Shown: piece after piece, positions 29,277 to 37,791 of the stretch | How the letters are laid out: each line of letters opens with the position of its first letter | Position numbering within the stretch: the first letter of the stretch is position 1 | Assembly (NCBI RefSeq): GCF_013177675.1 | Contig: NZ_CP042652.1 | Span: 992,001-1,056,000, forward strand | Length of the DNA stretch: 64,000 nt | Source of the DNA: Arcobacter acticola | GTDB lineage: Bacteria > Campylobacterota > Campylobacteria > Campylobacterales > Arcobacteraceae | Direction: 5' to 3' | Position numbers and translations under genes: made by a program | Notes under the pieces: generated by a model | What the model was told of the DNA's origin: nothing | The model's input: the letters and a program-made list of their open reading frames with translations, nothing else | Database searches by the model: none

Positions 29277-30029
29277 ATGAGTATAAAGTTTAGTTTTAAA
29301 GATGATATATTTTCTTTGAATAGTTTGAAACTTCCATCAAGACACTATTATTTCAATGATAGTGAAAATTACATAAAGTTATTAAACATAGGTGAAGGAA
29401 TCTTTCCAAAAGATAAAATCAGATTAAATGTTTCTTTAGATAATTCAAACCTAATACTAACTACAGAATCAGCTACAAAAATATATTCATCTAAAAAAGA
29501 GTTTGGAATAAATAAAATAAATATTAAACTTGAAAATAACTCAAATTTAGAGTTTATAAATGATGAATTGATTTTATATAAAGACTCAAAATATATTCAA
29601 CTTTTCAAACTAAATTTTGATGAGAGTTCAAGTTTTTTTTACACAGATATTTTAAGTCGTGGAAGAAGTTATGAGAACTTTGATTTTACAAATATGCTTA
29701 TAAAAAACTCTTTTTGTGAAAACACGCATTTAGAATATATCGAGAAATTCGATGTAAAAGGTGATGAATTAAAAGATTATATTACAAGAAAAAGTAGTGT
29801 TAACTTTATTTTTGCAAAAATTTATATAAAAACAAAAAATAATGAAGAGTTCATAACAAAGCTTCAAAAAAATGGTTTTACATCTTTTACTTTTAGTAAA
29901 AATAAAAAAATCATAATAGGTGTAATAAGCTCTGATAATATGTCAAATTTAAAAGAAAAGATTATGAGTATTTGGGCAAGATATAGAGAAAATATTTCTA
30001 AAAAAGAGTTTTGTTTAGGGAAACAATAA
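29277..30029 (+). CDS. ureD: Urease accessory protein UreD (UreH)
   Basis: 250 residues. SNLILTTESATKIY matches the conserved core of UreD, and FYTDILSRGRSYENF the later conserved region. UreD docks on apo-urease and, with UreF and UreG, delivers nickel. It diverges strongly from proteobacterial forms, as usual for this lineage. AGGAAAA lies just before the ATG. First gene of the urease operon; the promoter must be in 29107-29276. Confidence 0.88.
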   Translation: MSIKFSFKDDIFSLNSLKLPSRHYYFNDSENYIKLLNIGEGIFPKDKIRLNVSLDNSNLILTTESATKIYSSKKEFGINKINIKLENNSNLEFINDELILYKDSKYIQLFKLNFDESSSFFYTDILSRGRSYENFDFTNMLIKNSFCENTHLEYIEKFDVKGDELKDYITRKSSVNFIFAKIYIKTKNNEEFITKLQKNGFTSFTFSKNKKIIIGVISSDNMSNLKEKIMSIWARYRENISKKEFCLGKQ

Positions 30030-30081
30030 AAAGAAATCAATACAATTACAAAAAATAAAGAATAACAATACAGGAAAATAA

Positions 30082-30348
30082 ATGCAAGAATTAGTAGGCT
30101 CAATAGCTGCTTTTTTAACTACTGTGGCTTTTGTACCACAAGCTTATAAAGTTTATAAAACGAATCAAACAAAAGACTTATCACTTTTTTTGTTTTTGAT
30201 TTTTAGTTTAGGTGTTTTTATGTGGCTTATTTATGGAATTATGAAAGAAGATTCTCCAATTATGATAGCAAATTCAATTACATTATTTTTATCATTGTAT
30301 ATTTTATATAAGAAAATTTCTATTGATAATTCAGAAAAAAGTATATAA
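30082..30348 (+). CDS. SemiSWEET-type PQ-loop membrane protein
   Basis: 88 residues, three hydrophobic helices, with the PQ-loop motif FVPQAYKVYKT after helix 1 and LWLIYGI-like helix 2. SemiSWEETs are half-transporters that dimerise and move sugars in known cases. It lies between ureD and ureAB, so it is transcribed with urease. Whether its substrate relates to urea metabolism is unknown. Confidence 0.82.
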   Translation: MQELVGSIAAFLTTVAFVPQAYKVYKTNQTKDLSLFLFLIFSLGVFMWLIYGIMKEDSPIMIANSITLFLSLYILYKKISIDNSEKSI

Positions 30349-30407
30349 TCTTTACAAAATAAGCTATAAAATATAATAAATATACAATTTTAGATGAAAG
30401 GTAATAA

Positions 30408-31085
30408 ATGTTTTTAACAAATCGTGAGTCAGAAAAACTAATGCTTTACACAGCAGCACAGCTTGCAAATGAAAGAAAAGATAGGGGTTTAAAACTAAAT
30501 TTTCCAGAAGCAACAGCAATTATCAGTTCTTATATAATAGAAGGTGCAAGGGATGGTAAAAGTGTTGCGCAACTAATGGTTGATGCTACAAAGATTTTAA
30601 AAGAAGATCATGTGATGGATGGAATTGCTTCTATGATGCATATGGTTCAAGTAGAAGCTACCTTTGATGATGGAACAAAGCTTGTAACTGTTCATAATCC
30701 AATACCTTATAAAAATAGTACTGAGTTGCCAGGAGCTTATATAATAGACGATGGTGATATAGAATTAAATGCTGGTAAAGAGATTTTAACTATTGAAGTT
30801 GAAAACAAAGGTGATAGACCTGTTCAAGTAGGTTCACACTATCATTTCTTTGAAGTAAATAGTGCTTTATCTTTTGATAGAGTAAGTGCTTATGGAAAAA
30901 GATTAGATGTAGCTGCTGGAACTTCTGTACGATTTGAACCTGGTTCTAAAAAAAGTATAAATCTTATAGACTTTAGTGGAAGAAGATATGTAAGTGGATT
31001 TAATGGTTTAGTTGAAGGCTTTTTAGATGATGAGAATATAAAAGCTAAAGCAATGGAAAATCTAAATAAGTTTTTAGGAGTATAA
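30408..31085 (+). CDS. ureAB: Urease gamma-beta fusion subunit
   Basis: 225 residues joining two subunits: residues ~1-100 are UreA ([55 protein letters not shown]) and ~105-225 are UreB ([43 protein letters not shown]). The same fusion is known in Helicobacter and Arcobacter. It forms the structural shell with UreC. Ends 1 base before ureC. Confidence 0.95.
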   Translation: MFLTNRESEKLMLYTAAQLANERKDRGLKLNFPEATAIISSYIIEGARDGKSVAQLMVDATKILKEDHVMDGIASMMHMVQVEATFDDGTKLVTVHNPIPYKNSTELPGAYIIDDGDIELNAGKEILTIEVENKGDRPVQVGSHYHFFEVNSALSFDRVSAYGKRLDVAAGTSVRFEPGSKKSINLIDFSGRRYVSGFNGLVEGFLDDENIKAKAMENLNKFLGV

Positions 31086-31086
31086 A

Positions 31087-32787
31087 ATGAAAATATCAAA
31101 AGAAAAATATGCTTCAATGTTTGGTCCAACTGTTGGTGATAGATTTAGACTTGCAGATACTTCACTAATAGCTGAAATTGAAAAAGATTATACTACTTAT
31201 GGTGAAGAAAGTAAGTTTGGTGGTGGAAAAACTATACGTGATGGTATGTCTCAAAGTCCAACTGCTGTTGATGTTGCTGATTTGATTATTACAAATGCAA
31301 TTATTATAGATTATACAGGTATTTATAAAGCTGATATTGGAATCAAAGATGGAATTATCATAGCTATTGGAAAATCAGGTAATCCAAATCTATGTGATGG
31401 AATAACACATGGTTTAGAAATAGGGGCAAATACTGAAATACTATCTGCTGAAGGAAAAGTTATAACAGCAGGTGGAATAGACACTCATATACACTTTATA
31501 AGTCCTGGTCAAATAAATGAAGCTCTTTCAAGTGGAGTTACTACAATGATAGGTGGAGGAACAGGTCCAAACACTGGAACAAATGCAACAACTTGTACTC
31601 CAGGTGAATGGAATATCTCAAAAATGATTCAAAGTGTGGATGATTTACCACTTAATTTTGGATTTATGGGAAAAGGAAATAGTTCAAGTAAAGAAGCTTT
31701 GGAAACTCAAATAAAAGCAGGAGCAATGGGGCTTAAACTTCATGAAGATTGGGGAAGTACTCCAAATGCAATTGATACATGTTTAAGTGTTGCAGATGAG
31801 TTTGATGTACAAGTTGCTATTCATACAGATACTTTAAATGAATCAGGTTATGTGGAAACAACTGTTGGAGCATTTAAAAATAGAACTATTCATACTTTTC
31901 ATAGTGAAGGAGCAGGTGGTGGTCATGCTCCTGATATTATGAGTGTAGCAGGTTTATCAAATGTACTTCCATCAAGTACAAATCCAACCTTACCTTATAC
32001 AAAAAATACAATAGAAGAGCATCTTGATATGCTTATGGTATGTCATCACTTAAGTCCAAAAATTCCAGAAGATGTAAGTTTTGCTGAATCAAGAATCCGA
32101 GGCGCTACAATAGCTGCTGAAGATGTTTTACATGATATTGGAGCAATAAGTATTACAAGTTCTGATTCACAAGCTATGGGACGTGTGGGCGAGGTACTTA
32201 TTAGAACATGGCAAGTTGCTGATTCAATGAAAAAACAAAGAGGCGCTTTAAGTGGTGATAGCCAAAGAAATGATAATAATAGAATAAAAAGATATATAGC
32301 AAAATATACTATAAATCCAGCAATAGCTTCAGGAATTGATGAGCATGTAGGAAGTGTAGAGGTTGGGAAAATGGCTGACTTAGTTTTATGGAATAGAGCT
32401 TTTTTTGGTGTAAAACCAGAAATCATAGTAAAAGGTGGATTTATAGCACTTGCTCTAATGGGCGATTCAAATGCATCAATTCCAACACCAGAACCAAGTA
32501 TGTATCGACCTATGTTTGGAAGCCTAGGACGTGCTAGTGCTAAAACAAGTGCTATTTTTACTTCAAACTTTGCAAGTAAAGATTTAAAAGAAAAATTAGA
32601 AATAAATAAAAAAGTATTAGCCGTAAAAAATACTAGAAATATAGGTAAAAAAGATATGAAATTAAATGATTTCATAGGAGAAATAAAAGTAGATCCAGAA
32701 ACTTATGAGGTAACTGTAAATGGAGAAGTAATAACTTCTGACTATGTAACAACAGTGCCTATGGCTAAAAAATATTTTATGTTTTAA
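31087..32787 (+). CDS. ureC: Urease alpha (catalytic) subunit
   Basis: 566 residues, full length. It hydrolyses urea to ammonia and carbamate at a di-nickel centre. Nickel ligands His134 and His136 (IDTHIHF), carbamylated Lys217 (GLKLHEDWG), and the flap [12 protein letters not shown] with the conserved Cys and His are all present, as is [13 protein letters not shown]. Nothing suggests loss of function. Confidence 0.97.
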   Translation: MKISKEKYASMFGPTVGDRFRLADTSLIAEIEKDYTTYGEESKFGGGKTIRDGMSQSPTAVDVADLIITNAIIIDYTGIYKADIGIKDGIIIAIGKSGNPNLCDGITHGLEIGANTEILSAEGKVITAGGIDTHIHFISPGQINEALSSGVTTMIGGGTGPNTGTNATTCTPGEWNISKMIQSVDDLPLNFGFMGKGNSSSKEALETQIKAGAMGLKLHEDWGSTPNAIDTCLSVADEFDVQVAIHTDTLNESGYVETTVGAFKNRTIHTFHSEGAGGGHAPDIMSVAGLSNVLPSSTNPTLPYTKNTIEEHLDMLMVCHHLSPKIPEDVSFAESRIRGATIAAEDVLHDIGAISITSSDSQAMGRVGEVLIRTWQVADSMKKQRGALSGDSQRNDNNRIKRYIAKYTINPAIASGIDEHVGSVEVGKMADLVLWNRAFFGVKPEIIVKGGFIALALMGDSNASIPTPEPSMYRPMFGSLGRASAKTSAIFTSNFASKDLKEKLEINKKVLAVKNTRNIGKKDMKLNDFIGEIKVDPETYEVTVNGEVITSDYVTTVPMAKKYFMF

Positions 32788-32796
32788 GGAGAAGAT

Positions 32797-33246
32797 TTGA
32801 CATTTAGTACAATAAAAAAAGTAATAGAAATAAGAAAGAATATAGATTTTTATAGTGATGAGGTAGAGTTATCTTGGTTTGATATGCAAAAGCCAAATTT
32901 AACAGCTGTTTCAAAAGAGGGTGTAAATTTTGTAGTGAAAGCTAAGTTTACTCATCTTCATGAAAATGATTTTTTATTTTGTGAAGATGGACATGTTATT
33001 AAAGTAAGTAGAAGTAAAGATGAGGTTTTCATCTTAAGTTTTACTGATGCTCTAAGTTTTGCAAAAGTTGCTTATGAGATAGGGAATAGACATCAACCTG
33101 TAATGATAGAAGAGTTTAAAATAACAGTTTTAGATGATATTTCACTAGCTGATATTATTAAAGATTGTTATGCAAATGAAGCTATAAAAGTTGAAAAAAC
33201 AAAAGCTTATTTCAAAGCAAATGGCAAAGCACATCACTCTCACTAA
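32797..33246 (+). CDS. ureE: Urease accessory protein UreE (nickel chaperone)
   Basis: 149 residues, started by TTG at 32797 after a strong AAGGAGAAG. The C-terminal domain includes YEIGNRHQPVMIEE, the metal-site region, and a short histidine tail HHSH that can bind nickel. UreE passes nickel to UreG. One base separates its stop from ureF. Confidence 0.92.
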   Translation: MTFSTIKKVIEIRKNIDFYSDEVELSWFDMQKPNLTAVSKEGVNFVVKAKFTHLHENDFLFCEDGHVIKVSRSKDEVFILSFTDALSFAKVAYEIGNRHQPVMIEEFKITVLDDISLADIIKDCYANEAIKVEKTKAYFKANGKAHHSH

Positions 33247-33247
33247 T

Positions 33248-33937
33248 ATGACAAATAAATCAAATCTAAAAAGCTTAAGTAGATTTCTTCAAATACTCGA
33301 TGGAACTTTTCCATCAGGTATGTTTGTACACTCATTTGGCTTAGAACCACACATAATTAACCAAAATGTATATAATATAAATACATTAAAAGTATACTTG
33401 CAAAATATTATCATAGATCAGTATCAAAATATAGAGTTTACTTATATCAAAAAAATTTATGAAGCATTAGAAAATGACAAAATCACGCTATTAAAGCAGA
33501 TGGATAATGAATATAGTAGTTATCAAATATACGAATATGCAAAAGCATCAAGTGATATTGGGTTTAATTATTATACACAGTTAAAAAATCATATTTCAAA
33601 ATCAATAGTTCAGAAATATTTTGCATATGTTGAAAATAAAACTTGTATTGGAAATGAAATCTTTATTTTGGCTACTTATGCCTATGATTTAGATATTAGT
33701 ATGGAAGATTTTATAGTTATGTGGACGAAAAAAAATCTAATAAATATAGCAGCAACATCATTGAAAATTTCAAGAATAAAACCATCTGAAATACAACAAA
33801 TGCTTTTTGAATTTGATGAGATTTTATCTGAGTTAGATTTTAGAAATATCAAAAATAAAATCACAAATTTTAATCCACTTTTTGAAGAAAATATATTTCA
33901 ACATAGTGTATTAGAACCAAAAATGTTTGCAACATAA
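33248..33937 (+). CDS. ureF: Urease accessory protein UreF
   Basis: 229 residues from the ATG at 33248. I chose this start over the in-frame ATG at 33191 because the UreF core begins soon after (FLQILDGTFPSGMFVHSFGLE) and the longer frame would run 57 bases into ureE. UreF is the GTPase-gating partner of UreG in the activation complex. Helical, low overall similarity, but the N-terminal motif is decisive. Confidence 0.9.
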   Translation: MTNKSNLKSLSRFLQILDGTFPSGMFVHSFGLEPHIINQNVYNINTLKVYLQNIIIDQYQNIEFTYIKKIYEALENDKITLLKQMDNEYSSYQIYEYAKASSDIGFNYYTQLKNHISKSIVQKYFAYVENKTCIGNEIFILATYAYDLDISMEDFIVMWTKKNLINIAATSLKISRIKPSEIQQMLFEFDEILSELDFRNIKNKITNFNPLFEENIFQHSVLEPKMFAT

Positions 33938-33981
33938 AATATAAAATTATAAGCTTTATTCTTAAAGCTCTTTAGGTTTTG

Positions 33982-34021
33982 CTACTTTTAACAACTTTTT
34001 ACAAGTTGTGCTAAAAAGTAG
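33982..34021. repeat. Two-part hairpin before ureG
   Basis: CTACTTTT-ACAACTT pairs with AAGTTGT-AAAAGTAG across a 5-base loop. The 136-bp ureF-ureG gap also holds the near-palindrome GTTCC...GGAAC. The gap may hold an extra promoter, an mRNA-processing site or a dispersed repeat. Confidence 0.45.
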
Positions 34022-34073
34022 AAAGAAAAGAAATAGGTTCCCTTAAAAATGGAACATTTTAAAAGGAATAAAA

Positions 34074-34661
34074 ATGGCATTAAAAATAGGAATTGCAGGA
34101 CCAGTTGGAAGTGGAAAAACTTCATTGATTGAAAGTCTTACAAATTTACTAAAAGATAAATATTCATTAGCTATTGTTACAAATGATATTTACACAACAG
34201 AAGATGCAAACTATTTAAAAGAGCATCTTGATTTAGATAGTAATAGAATCACAGGAGTAGAGACAGGAGGCTGTCCTCACACTGCAATAAGAGATGATAT
34301 CTCTATGAACCAAAAAGCCGTTGTAGAGCTTGAACAGAAGTTTAATCCTGATATTATATTTGTTGAAAGTGGTGGAGATAATCTTAGTGCTACTTTTTCT
34401 TATGAGTTGATTGATTATTACATGTATATTATTGATGTTGCACAAGGTGCTGATATCCCAAGAAAAAAAGGTGCAGGACTTTTATTCTCTGATTTGTTAG
34501 TTGTAAATAAAACAGATTTAGCTCCTTATGTTGATGTGGATTTAGATTTAATGAAAAGTGATGTATCAAACAATAGAAAAAATAAACCCTCTGTATTTAT
34601 CTCAAAAAAAGATAAAGAGAGTTTAAAGCAAGTAGTAGCTTGGATAGAAGCTTTGATATAA
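34074..34661 (+). CDS. ureG: Urease accessory GTPase UreG
   Basis: 195 residues, SIMIBI GTPase. P-loop GPVGSGKTSLIESL, metal-binding TGGCPHTAIRDD (CPH motif), VESGGDNLSATFS, and the base-recognition NKTDLAP. GTP hydrolysis drives nickel insertion into urease. AAAAGGAAT precedes the ATG. Confidence 0.96.
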   Translation: MALKIGIAGPVGSGKTSLIESLTNLLKDKYSLAIVTNDIYTTEDANYLKEHLDLDSNRITGVETGGCPHTAIRDDISMNQKAVVELEQKFNPDIIFVESGGDNLSATFSYELIDYYMYIIDVAQGADIPRKKGAGLLFSDLLVVNKTDLAPYVDVDLDLMKSDVSNNRKNKPSVFISKKDKESLKQVVAWIEALI

Positions 34662-34668
34662 TATATTT

Positions 34669-35253
34669 ATGTTAATACAAAATGAAAATATTGAAATACT
34701 AGATTTAAACTTCAAAAATTTAAGTGAAATTCCAAGTGAAGTATTCTCTTTAAAAAATCTAAAGAAATTACTTCTATATGGAAATAAACTTGAAGTCTTA
34801 CCAAAAGAAATCAATAAGTTAAAAAATTTAGAGTGTTTAGATTTAAGAGATAATCTTTTATGCTCTTTGCCCCAAGAATTAGGTGAATTATCAAATCTAA
34901 AAAGCTTATATCTATCAAATAATAAAATACAAAGTTTACCTTTAAGTATGAAAAAACTAGAAAATTTAAATAAAATAGTGTTTATAAACAATGATTTAAA
35001 AGTCATTCCAAAAATTTTATTTGAGATAAATAGTTTAAAAAGATTGATTTTACGAAACAATAAAATAGAAGATTTAAGTGAAGATATACAATTCTTAGTA
35101 AATCTTAGAAATCTTGATTTAAAGAATAATTGTTTAAAAGACTTACCAAAAGAGTTAAGTGTTTTAAAAAATTTGCGAAGTTTATCCCTAAAAGGTAATT
35201 ATATTTTTAAATTACCTTTTGAGATGAAAAATTTAAGGAAAATCGATTTCTAG
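34669..35253 (+). CDS. Leucine-rich-repeat protein
   Basis: 194 residues made of about seven 23-residue leucine-rich repeats of the form L..L.L..N.L..LP.E, with no signal peptide or other domain. Such proteins bind other proteins. It starts 7 bases after ureG with no clear ribosome-binding site, so it may be read through from the urease operon, but no known urease role exists for this family. Its end overlaps the convergent methyltransferase by 4 bases. Confidence 0.8.
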   Translation: MLIQNENIEILDLNFKNLSEIPSEVFSLKNLKKLLLYGNKLEVLPKEINKLKNLECLDLRDNLLCSLPQELGELSNLKSLYLSNNKIQSLPLSMKKLENLNKIVFINNDLKVIPKILFEINSLKRLILRNNKIEDLSEDIQFLVNLRNLDLKNNCLKDLPKELSVLKNLRSLSLKGNYIFKLPFEMKNLRKIDF

Positions 35254-35918
35254 ATTCTTTGATAAATTCCAAAAAAATGAGGAACACTAGGAATTTGTTC
35301 ATCATCATAAGCTAAAAAACTAATCTCTTTTAGCTTATCAGAGTTTACAAATTCATCCATTTCACACTTTGTTAAAGGAAGTGGAATACTGTTTTCTTTT
35401 TCACCTTCATTTCTACTTCTACAAGAAACTAAGATATATCCATCTTTGCAAATTAATGAACTCATAGCAATACGAGCTTTTATTCTGTAATCTCCTGGTA
35501 AAACTTGAATTGTATTACACTCATAAACCACATTAAACTTTTCAAACCATTCTTTTGGATAATCAAATAAATCAGCTACAACATAGTTTACTTTGGTATC
35601 TTTATATCTATTTTTACATAATTCAATAGCTGTAACAGATATATCAAAAGCAGTAACTTCAAAGCCAAATTTGCTTAAAGCTTCTGCATCATCTCCAACC
35701 CCACAACCTATAACACAAGCTTTTTTATTCTCTTTATTTATATGATTTTTTTCCAACCAAGATACTAAATAAGGACTTGGTTCTAAATCAGCCCAAAATA
35801 CCTTTGTATAATCGCCATTTGCACTTTTATAAATATTTTCAAACCAACCTGTTGGATCATCATTTTTTTGATAAGTTTTTACCATTTTTACATATTCAAC
35901 GAAATTGAAGTTTTCCAT
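35250..35918 (-). CDS. TPMT-like SAM-dependent methyltransferase
   Basis: 222 residues of the thiopurine-methyltransferase-like class I family: WFENIYKSA with Trp near the start, ACVIGCGVGDDAEAL (SAM motif I), VTAFDISVTAIELC (motif II), YECNTIQVLPGDYR. Natural substrate unknown. Its ATG lies only 3 bases after the stranded xth 3' end, showing that xth and this gene once formed an operon that the island has split; it now needs a promoter from the island or a new one. Confidence 0.85.
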   Translation of the reverse strand: MENFNFVEYVKMVKTYQKNDDPTGWFENIYKSANGDYTKVFWADLEPSPYLVSWLEKNHINKENKKACVIGCGVGDDAEALSKFGFEVTAFDISVTAIELCKNRYKDTKVNYVVADLFDYPKEWFEKFNVVYECNTIQVLPGDYRIKARIAMSSLICKDGYILVSCRSRNEGEKENSIPLPLTKCEMDEFVNSDKLKEISFLAYDDEQIPSVPHFFGIYQRI

Positions 35919-35921
35919 TTT

Positions 35922-36038
35922 TTAAAGCTCTATCTCCAAAGCAATAGGACAATGGTCGCTTCCCATAATATCACTTAAAATATAAGCATTTTTAATATTG
36001 TCTTTTAAATCTTCACTTACATAAAAGTAGTCAATTCT
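35922..36038 (-). pseudogene. xth: Stranded chromosomal 3' end of xth (last 38 codons)
   Basis: Reading from 36038 down gives [10 protein letters not shown] then [10 protein letters not shown] and finally [13 protein letters not shown] with a stop at 35922-35924. This matches the last 38 residues of the intact exonuclease III at 56257 at 25 of 38 positions with equal length. Homology stops abruptly before the Arg codon, at the island edge. The GSDHCP catalytic motif is retained, but no start exists. Confidence 0.9.
36028..36038. other. Left island junction, candidate att core
   Basis: TAGTCAATTCT here corresponds to TAGTCAATCCT at 56363-56373. These are the bases encoding Arg-Ile-Asp-Tyr at which the two xth 3' ends meet unrelated DNA. 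The exact crossover within them cannot be fixed from one sequence. Confidence 0.7.
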
Positions 36039-36097
36039 CTTGTGTATAATATTTAAAATCCCATAAAATGGTAATTTGTATATATAATTTTATATAA

Positions 36098-36163
36098 TAT
36101 ACTCAATTTATATAATTTTTATACTACATTTATTAAAATTATATACTACATGCTAATTAATAG
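36098..36163 (+). repeat. Left-end array: three repeats phased at 22 bp
   Basis: TATACTCAA at 36098, TATACTACA at 36120 and TATACTACA at 36142 start exactly 22 bp (about two helix turns) apart. The same motif with the same spacing occurs near the other end of the island. Proposed as arm-type integrase sites. Confidence 0.7.
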
Positions 36164-36221
36164 ATATGAAACAATTATCTGTTAAATATATATTTTTTAA
36201 ATATCTTAAAAGACCACATTG

Positions 36222-37682
36222 TTAAAAAGGATTTTCCAAATCTATTTTTTCTTCTTGAAGTTTGTTATACTCTTTTTCTAAACAAATATAATCTCTCTCA
36301 TCTTTAACTAATTCTAAATCTATTAAAAAATCTATATCTGATATTTGATAGTCATCTTTTAACAATAGTGCATCTTGACATTTTTTAAAATGTTCTTCTA
36401 CATTAAAATCTTCATCTTCAAAATAATCCATATCTAATGCTTCATCAAGTTGTTTTATAAAATAGTTTAAATCAACTCTTTTATCCAATGATATTTTTCT
36501 ACTATAAAGAATTAACTCTTTAAACTTTTTAATTATCTCTTTTGAGGTAATAGTATTTAAAATATATTTTTCTATTTCATCTAATTTATGGGTATATTTT
36601 GATTTATTTAATTCATTTTCCCATAATTCAAGTTGTTCCTTTAACCAATTAAAATCATACTCATCCAACTGCTCTTTTGAAAGTTTCAAAAACTCTTCTA
36701 ATAAGTTTTTACAATTTACTTTTGTTTCTTTAAGTTCAACAATCTCTTCTCTTAAATCTTCTAATAATTCATAACAAAATGTCTCTTCTAATTCAGGGAT
36801 TTCAAACAAGCGAAAATCTTCCATTGATTCAAAATTAAATTTCAAATCAAAAGAGTATGAAAAAGTTTTTAATGTTTTTTTAAAATCTTTTTTTATTTCT
36901 TTTAAATTATCTACCCAATCATGCAAATCATTTAATATATCTTCATCATAGATACCAGACTTTTTTCTTTCTATCATATGTAAAGTATATGATTGTTCTG
37001 AGTCATCAATTGGGTGAAAGTAAGAAGTGTTATCTTTATCTAACGCATCTGAATCAAAGTTTTTATTCTTCATCCATTCATTAATTTCATTATCAATATC
37101 TTCATAATTATCTTTTATTTGATTAACTGTCTCTTCATAAAGTTTTTTGGCTTTTAGTAAAAAACTTAATCTTTTTTCAATTGATTCTTTTAATGAAATT
37201 GGTTTAATAGTAATTTTATCTCTTTTATTTGCATCATAAACACCACTATTATAAAAAGAAACATAATTTTTCAAATATGTATATACTTTACTATTAGATA
37301 TATAATTATTGATAATTTCTCTTGCATTACTTTCAAATCTTTCATCTAAAAAATAGTTAAAGTCTTTACCCCCATATTCAAAAATCTCTTTTTTTAAATC
37401 TTCTTTCCATTGAGTTTTACCAATTCCAAATAATGAATCAACAGCATCACAAATAAAATTGTAATCTCTAATATTAACTTTCAAATCTTCATTAGAATAA
37501 ATCATATTCAAACTATTGTCATACTCATCACTAAAATATAGACTAACTGGTTCTTCATTGAAATCAATAAACTCATTATCACAATATAAATATCTATATT
37601 GACTTGAAAAAGTTTTTAATGACCTAATTAATGGTTGTTTATCTCTAACTTTTGAGCATTTATATCTTCTTTTTTTATCCAT
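36222..37682 (-). CDS. Large acidic coiled-coil protein, unknown function
   Basis: 486 residues from the ATG at 37682 (MDKKRRYKC). The frame is open further upstream, but that part is a hydrophobic stretch running into the start of the divergent methyltransferase gene, so I reject it. The protein is very rich in Glu, Lys and Leu with several probable coiled coils (~185-215, 350-430) and no domain I recognise. It is the left-most gene of the island, divergent from the fused methyltransferase; a role with it is possible but unproven. Confidence 0.65.
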   Translation of the reverse strand: MDKKRRYKCSKVRDKQPLIRSLKTFSSQYRYLYCDNEFIDFNEEPVSLYFSDEYDNSLNMIYSNEDLKVNIRDYNFICDAVDSLFGIGKTQWKEDLKKEIFEYGGKDFNYFLDERFESNAREIINNYISNSKVYTYLKNYVSFYNSGVYDANKRDKITIKPISLKESIEKRLSFLLKAKKLYEETVNQIKDNYEDIDNEINEWMKNKNFDSDALDKDNTSYFHPIDDSEQSYTLHMIERKKSGIYDEDILNDLHDWVDNLKEIKKDFKKTLKTFSYSFDLKFNFESMEDFRLFEIPELEETFCYELLEDLREEIVELKETKVNCKNLLEEFLKLSKEQLDEYDFNWLKEQLELWENELNKSKYTHKLDEIEKYILNTITSKEIIKKFKELILYSRKISLDKRVDLNYFIKQLDEALDMDYFEDEDFNVEEHFKKCQDALLLKDDYQISDIDFLIDLELVKDERDYICLEKEYNKLQEEKIDLENPF

Positions 37683-37791
37683 AAACAATTGTATCAAATC
37701 AAATCTTATACCTATATACAATGACAAAAAATAAGCCTTCATTTTTGTTTTAATTCCTATACAAAAACCAAAAAAAAGAAGGAAAAACAAC

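Noticed and set aside
32046-32675. 209-codon open frame antisense to ureC
   Set aside because: It mirrors the strongly conserved ureC frame, has no ribosome-binding site and no recognisable protein features; it is a shadow of coding bias.
36098-36163. CRISPR-like array
   Set aside because: Three short degenerate AT-rich motifs phased at 22 bp, no spacers of constant length, no cas genes.
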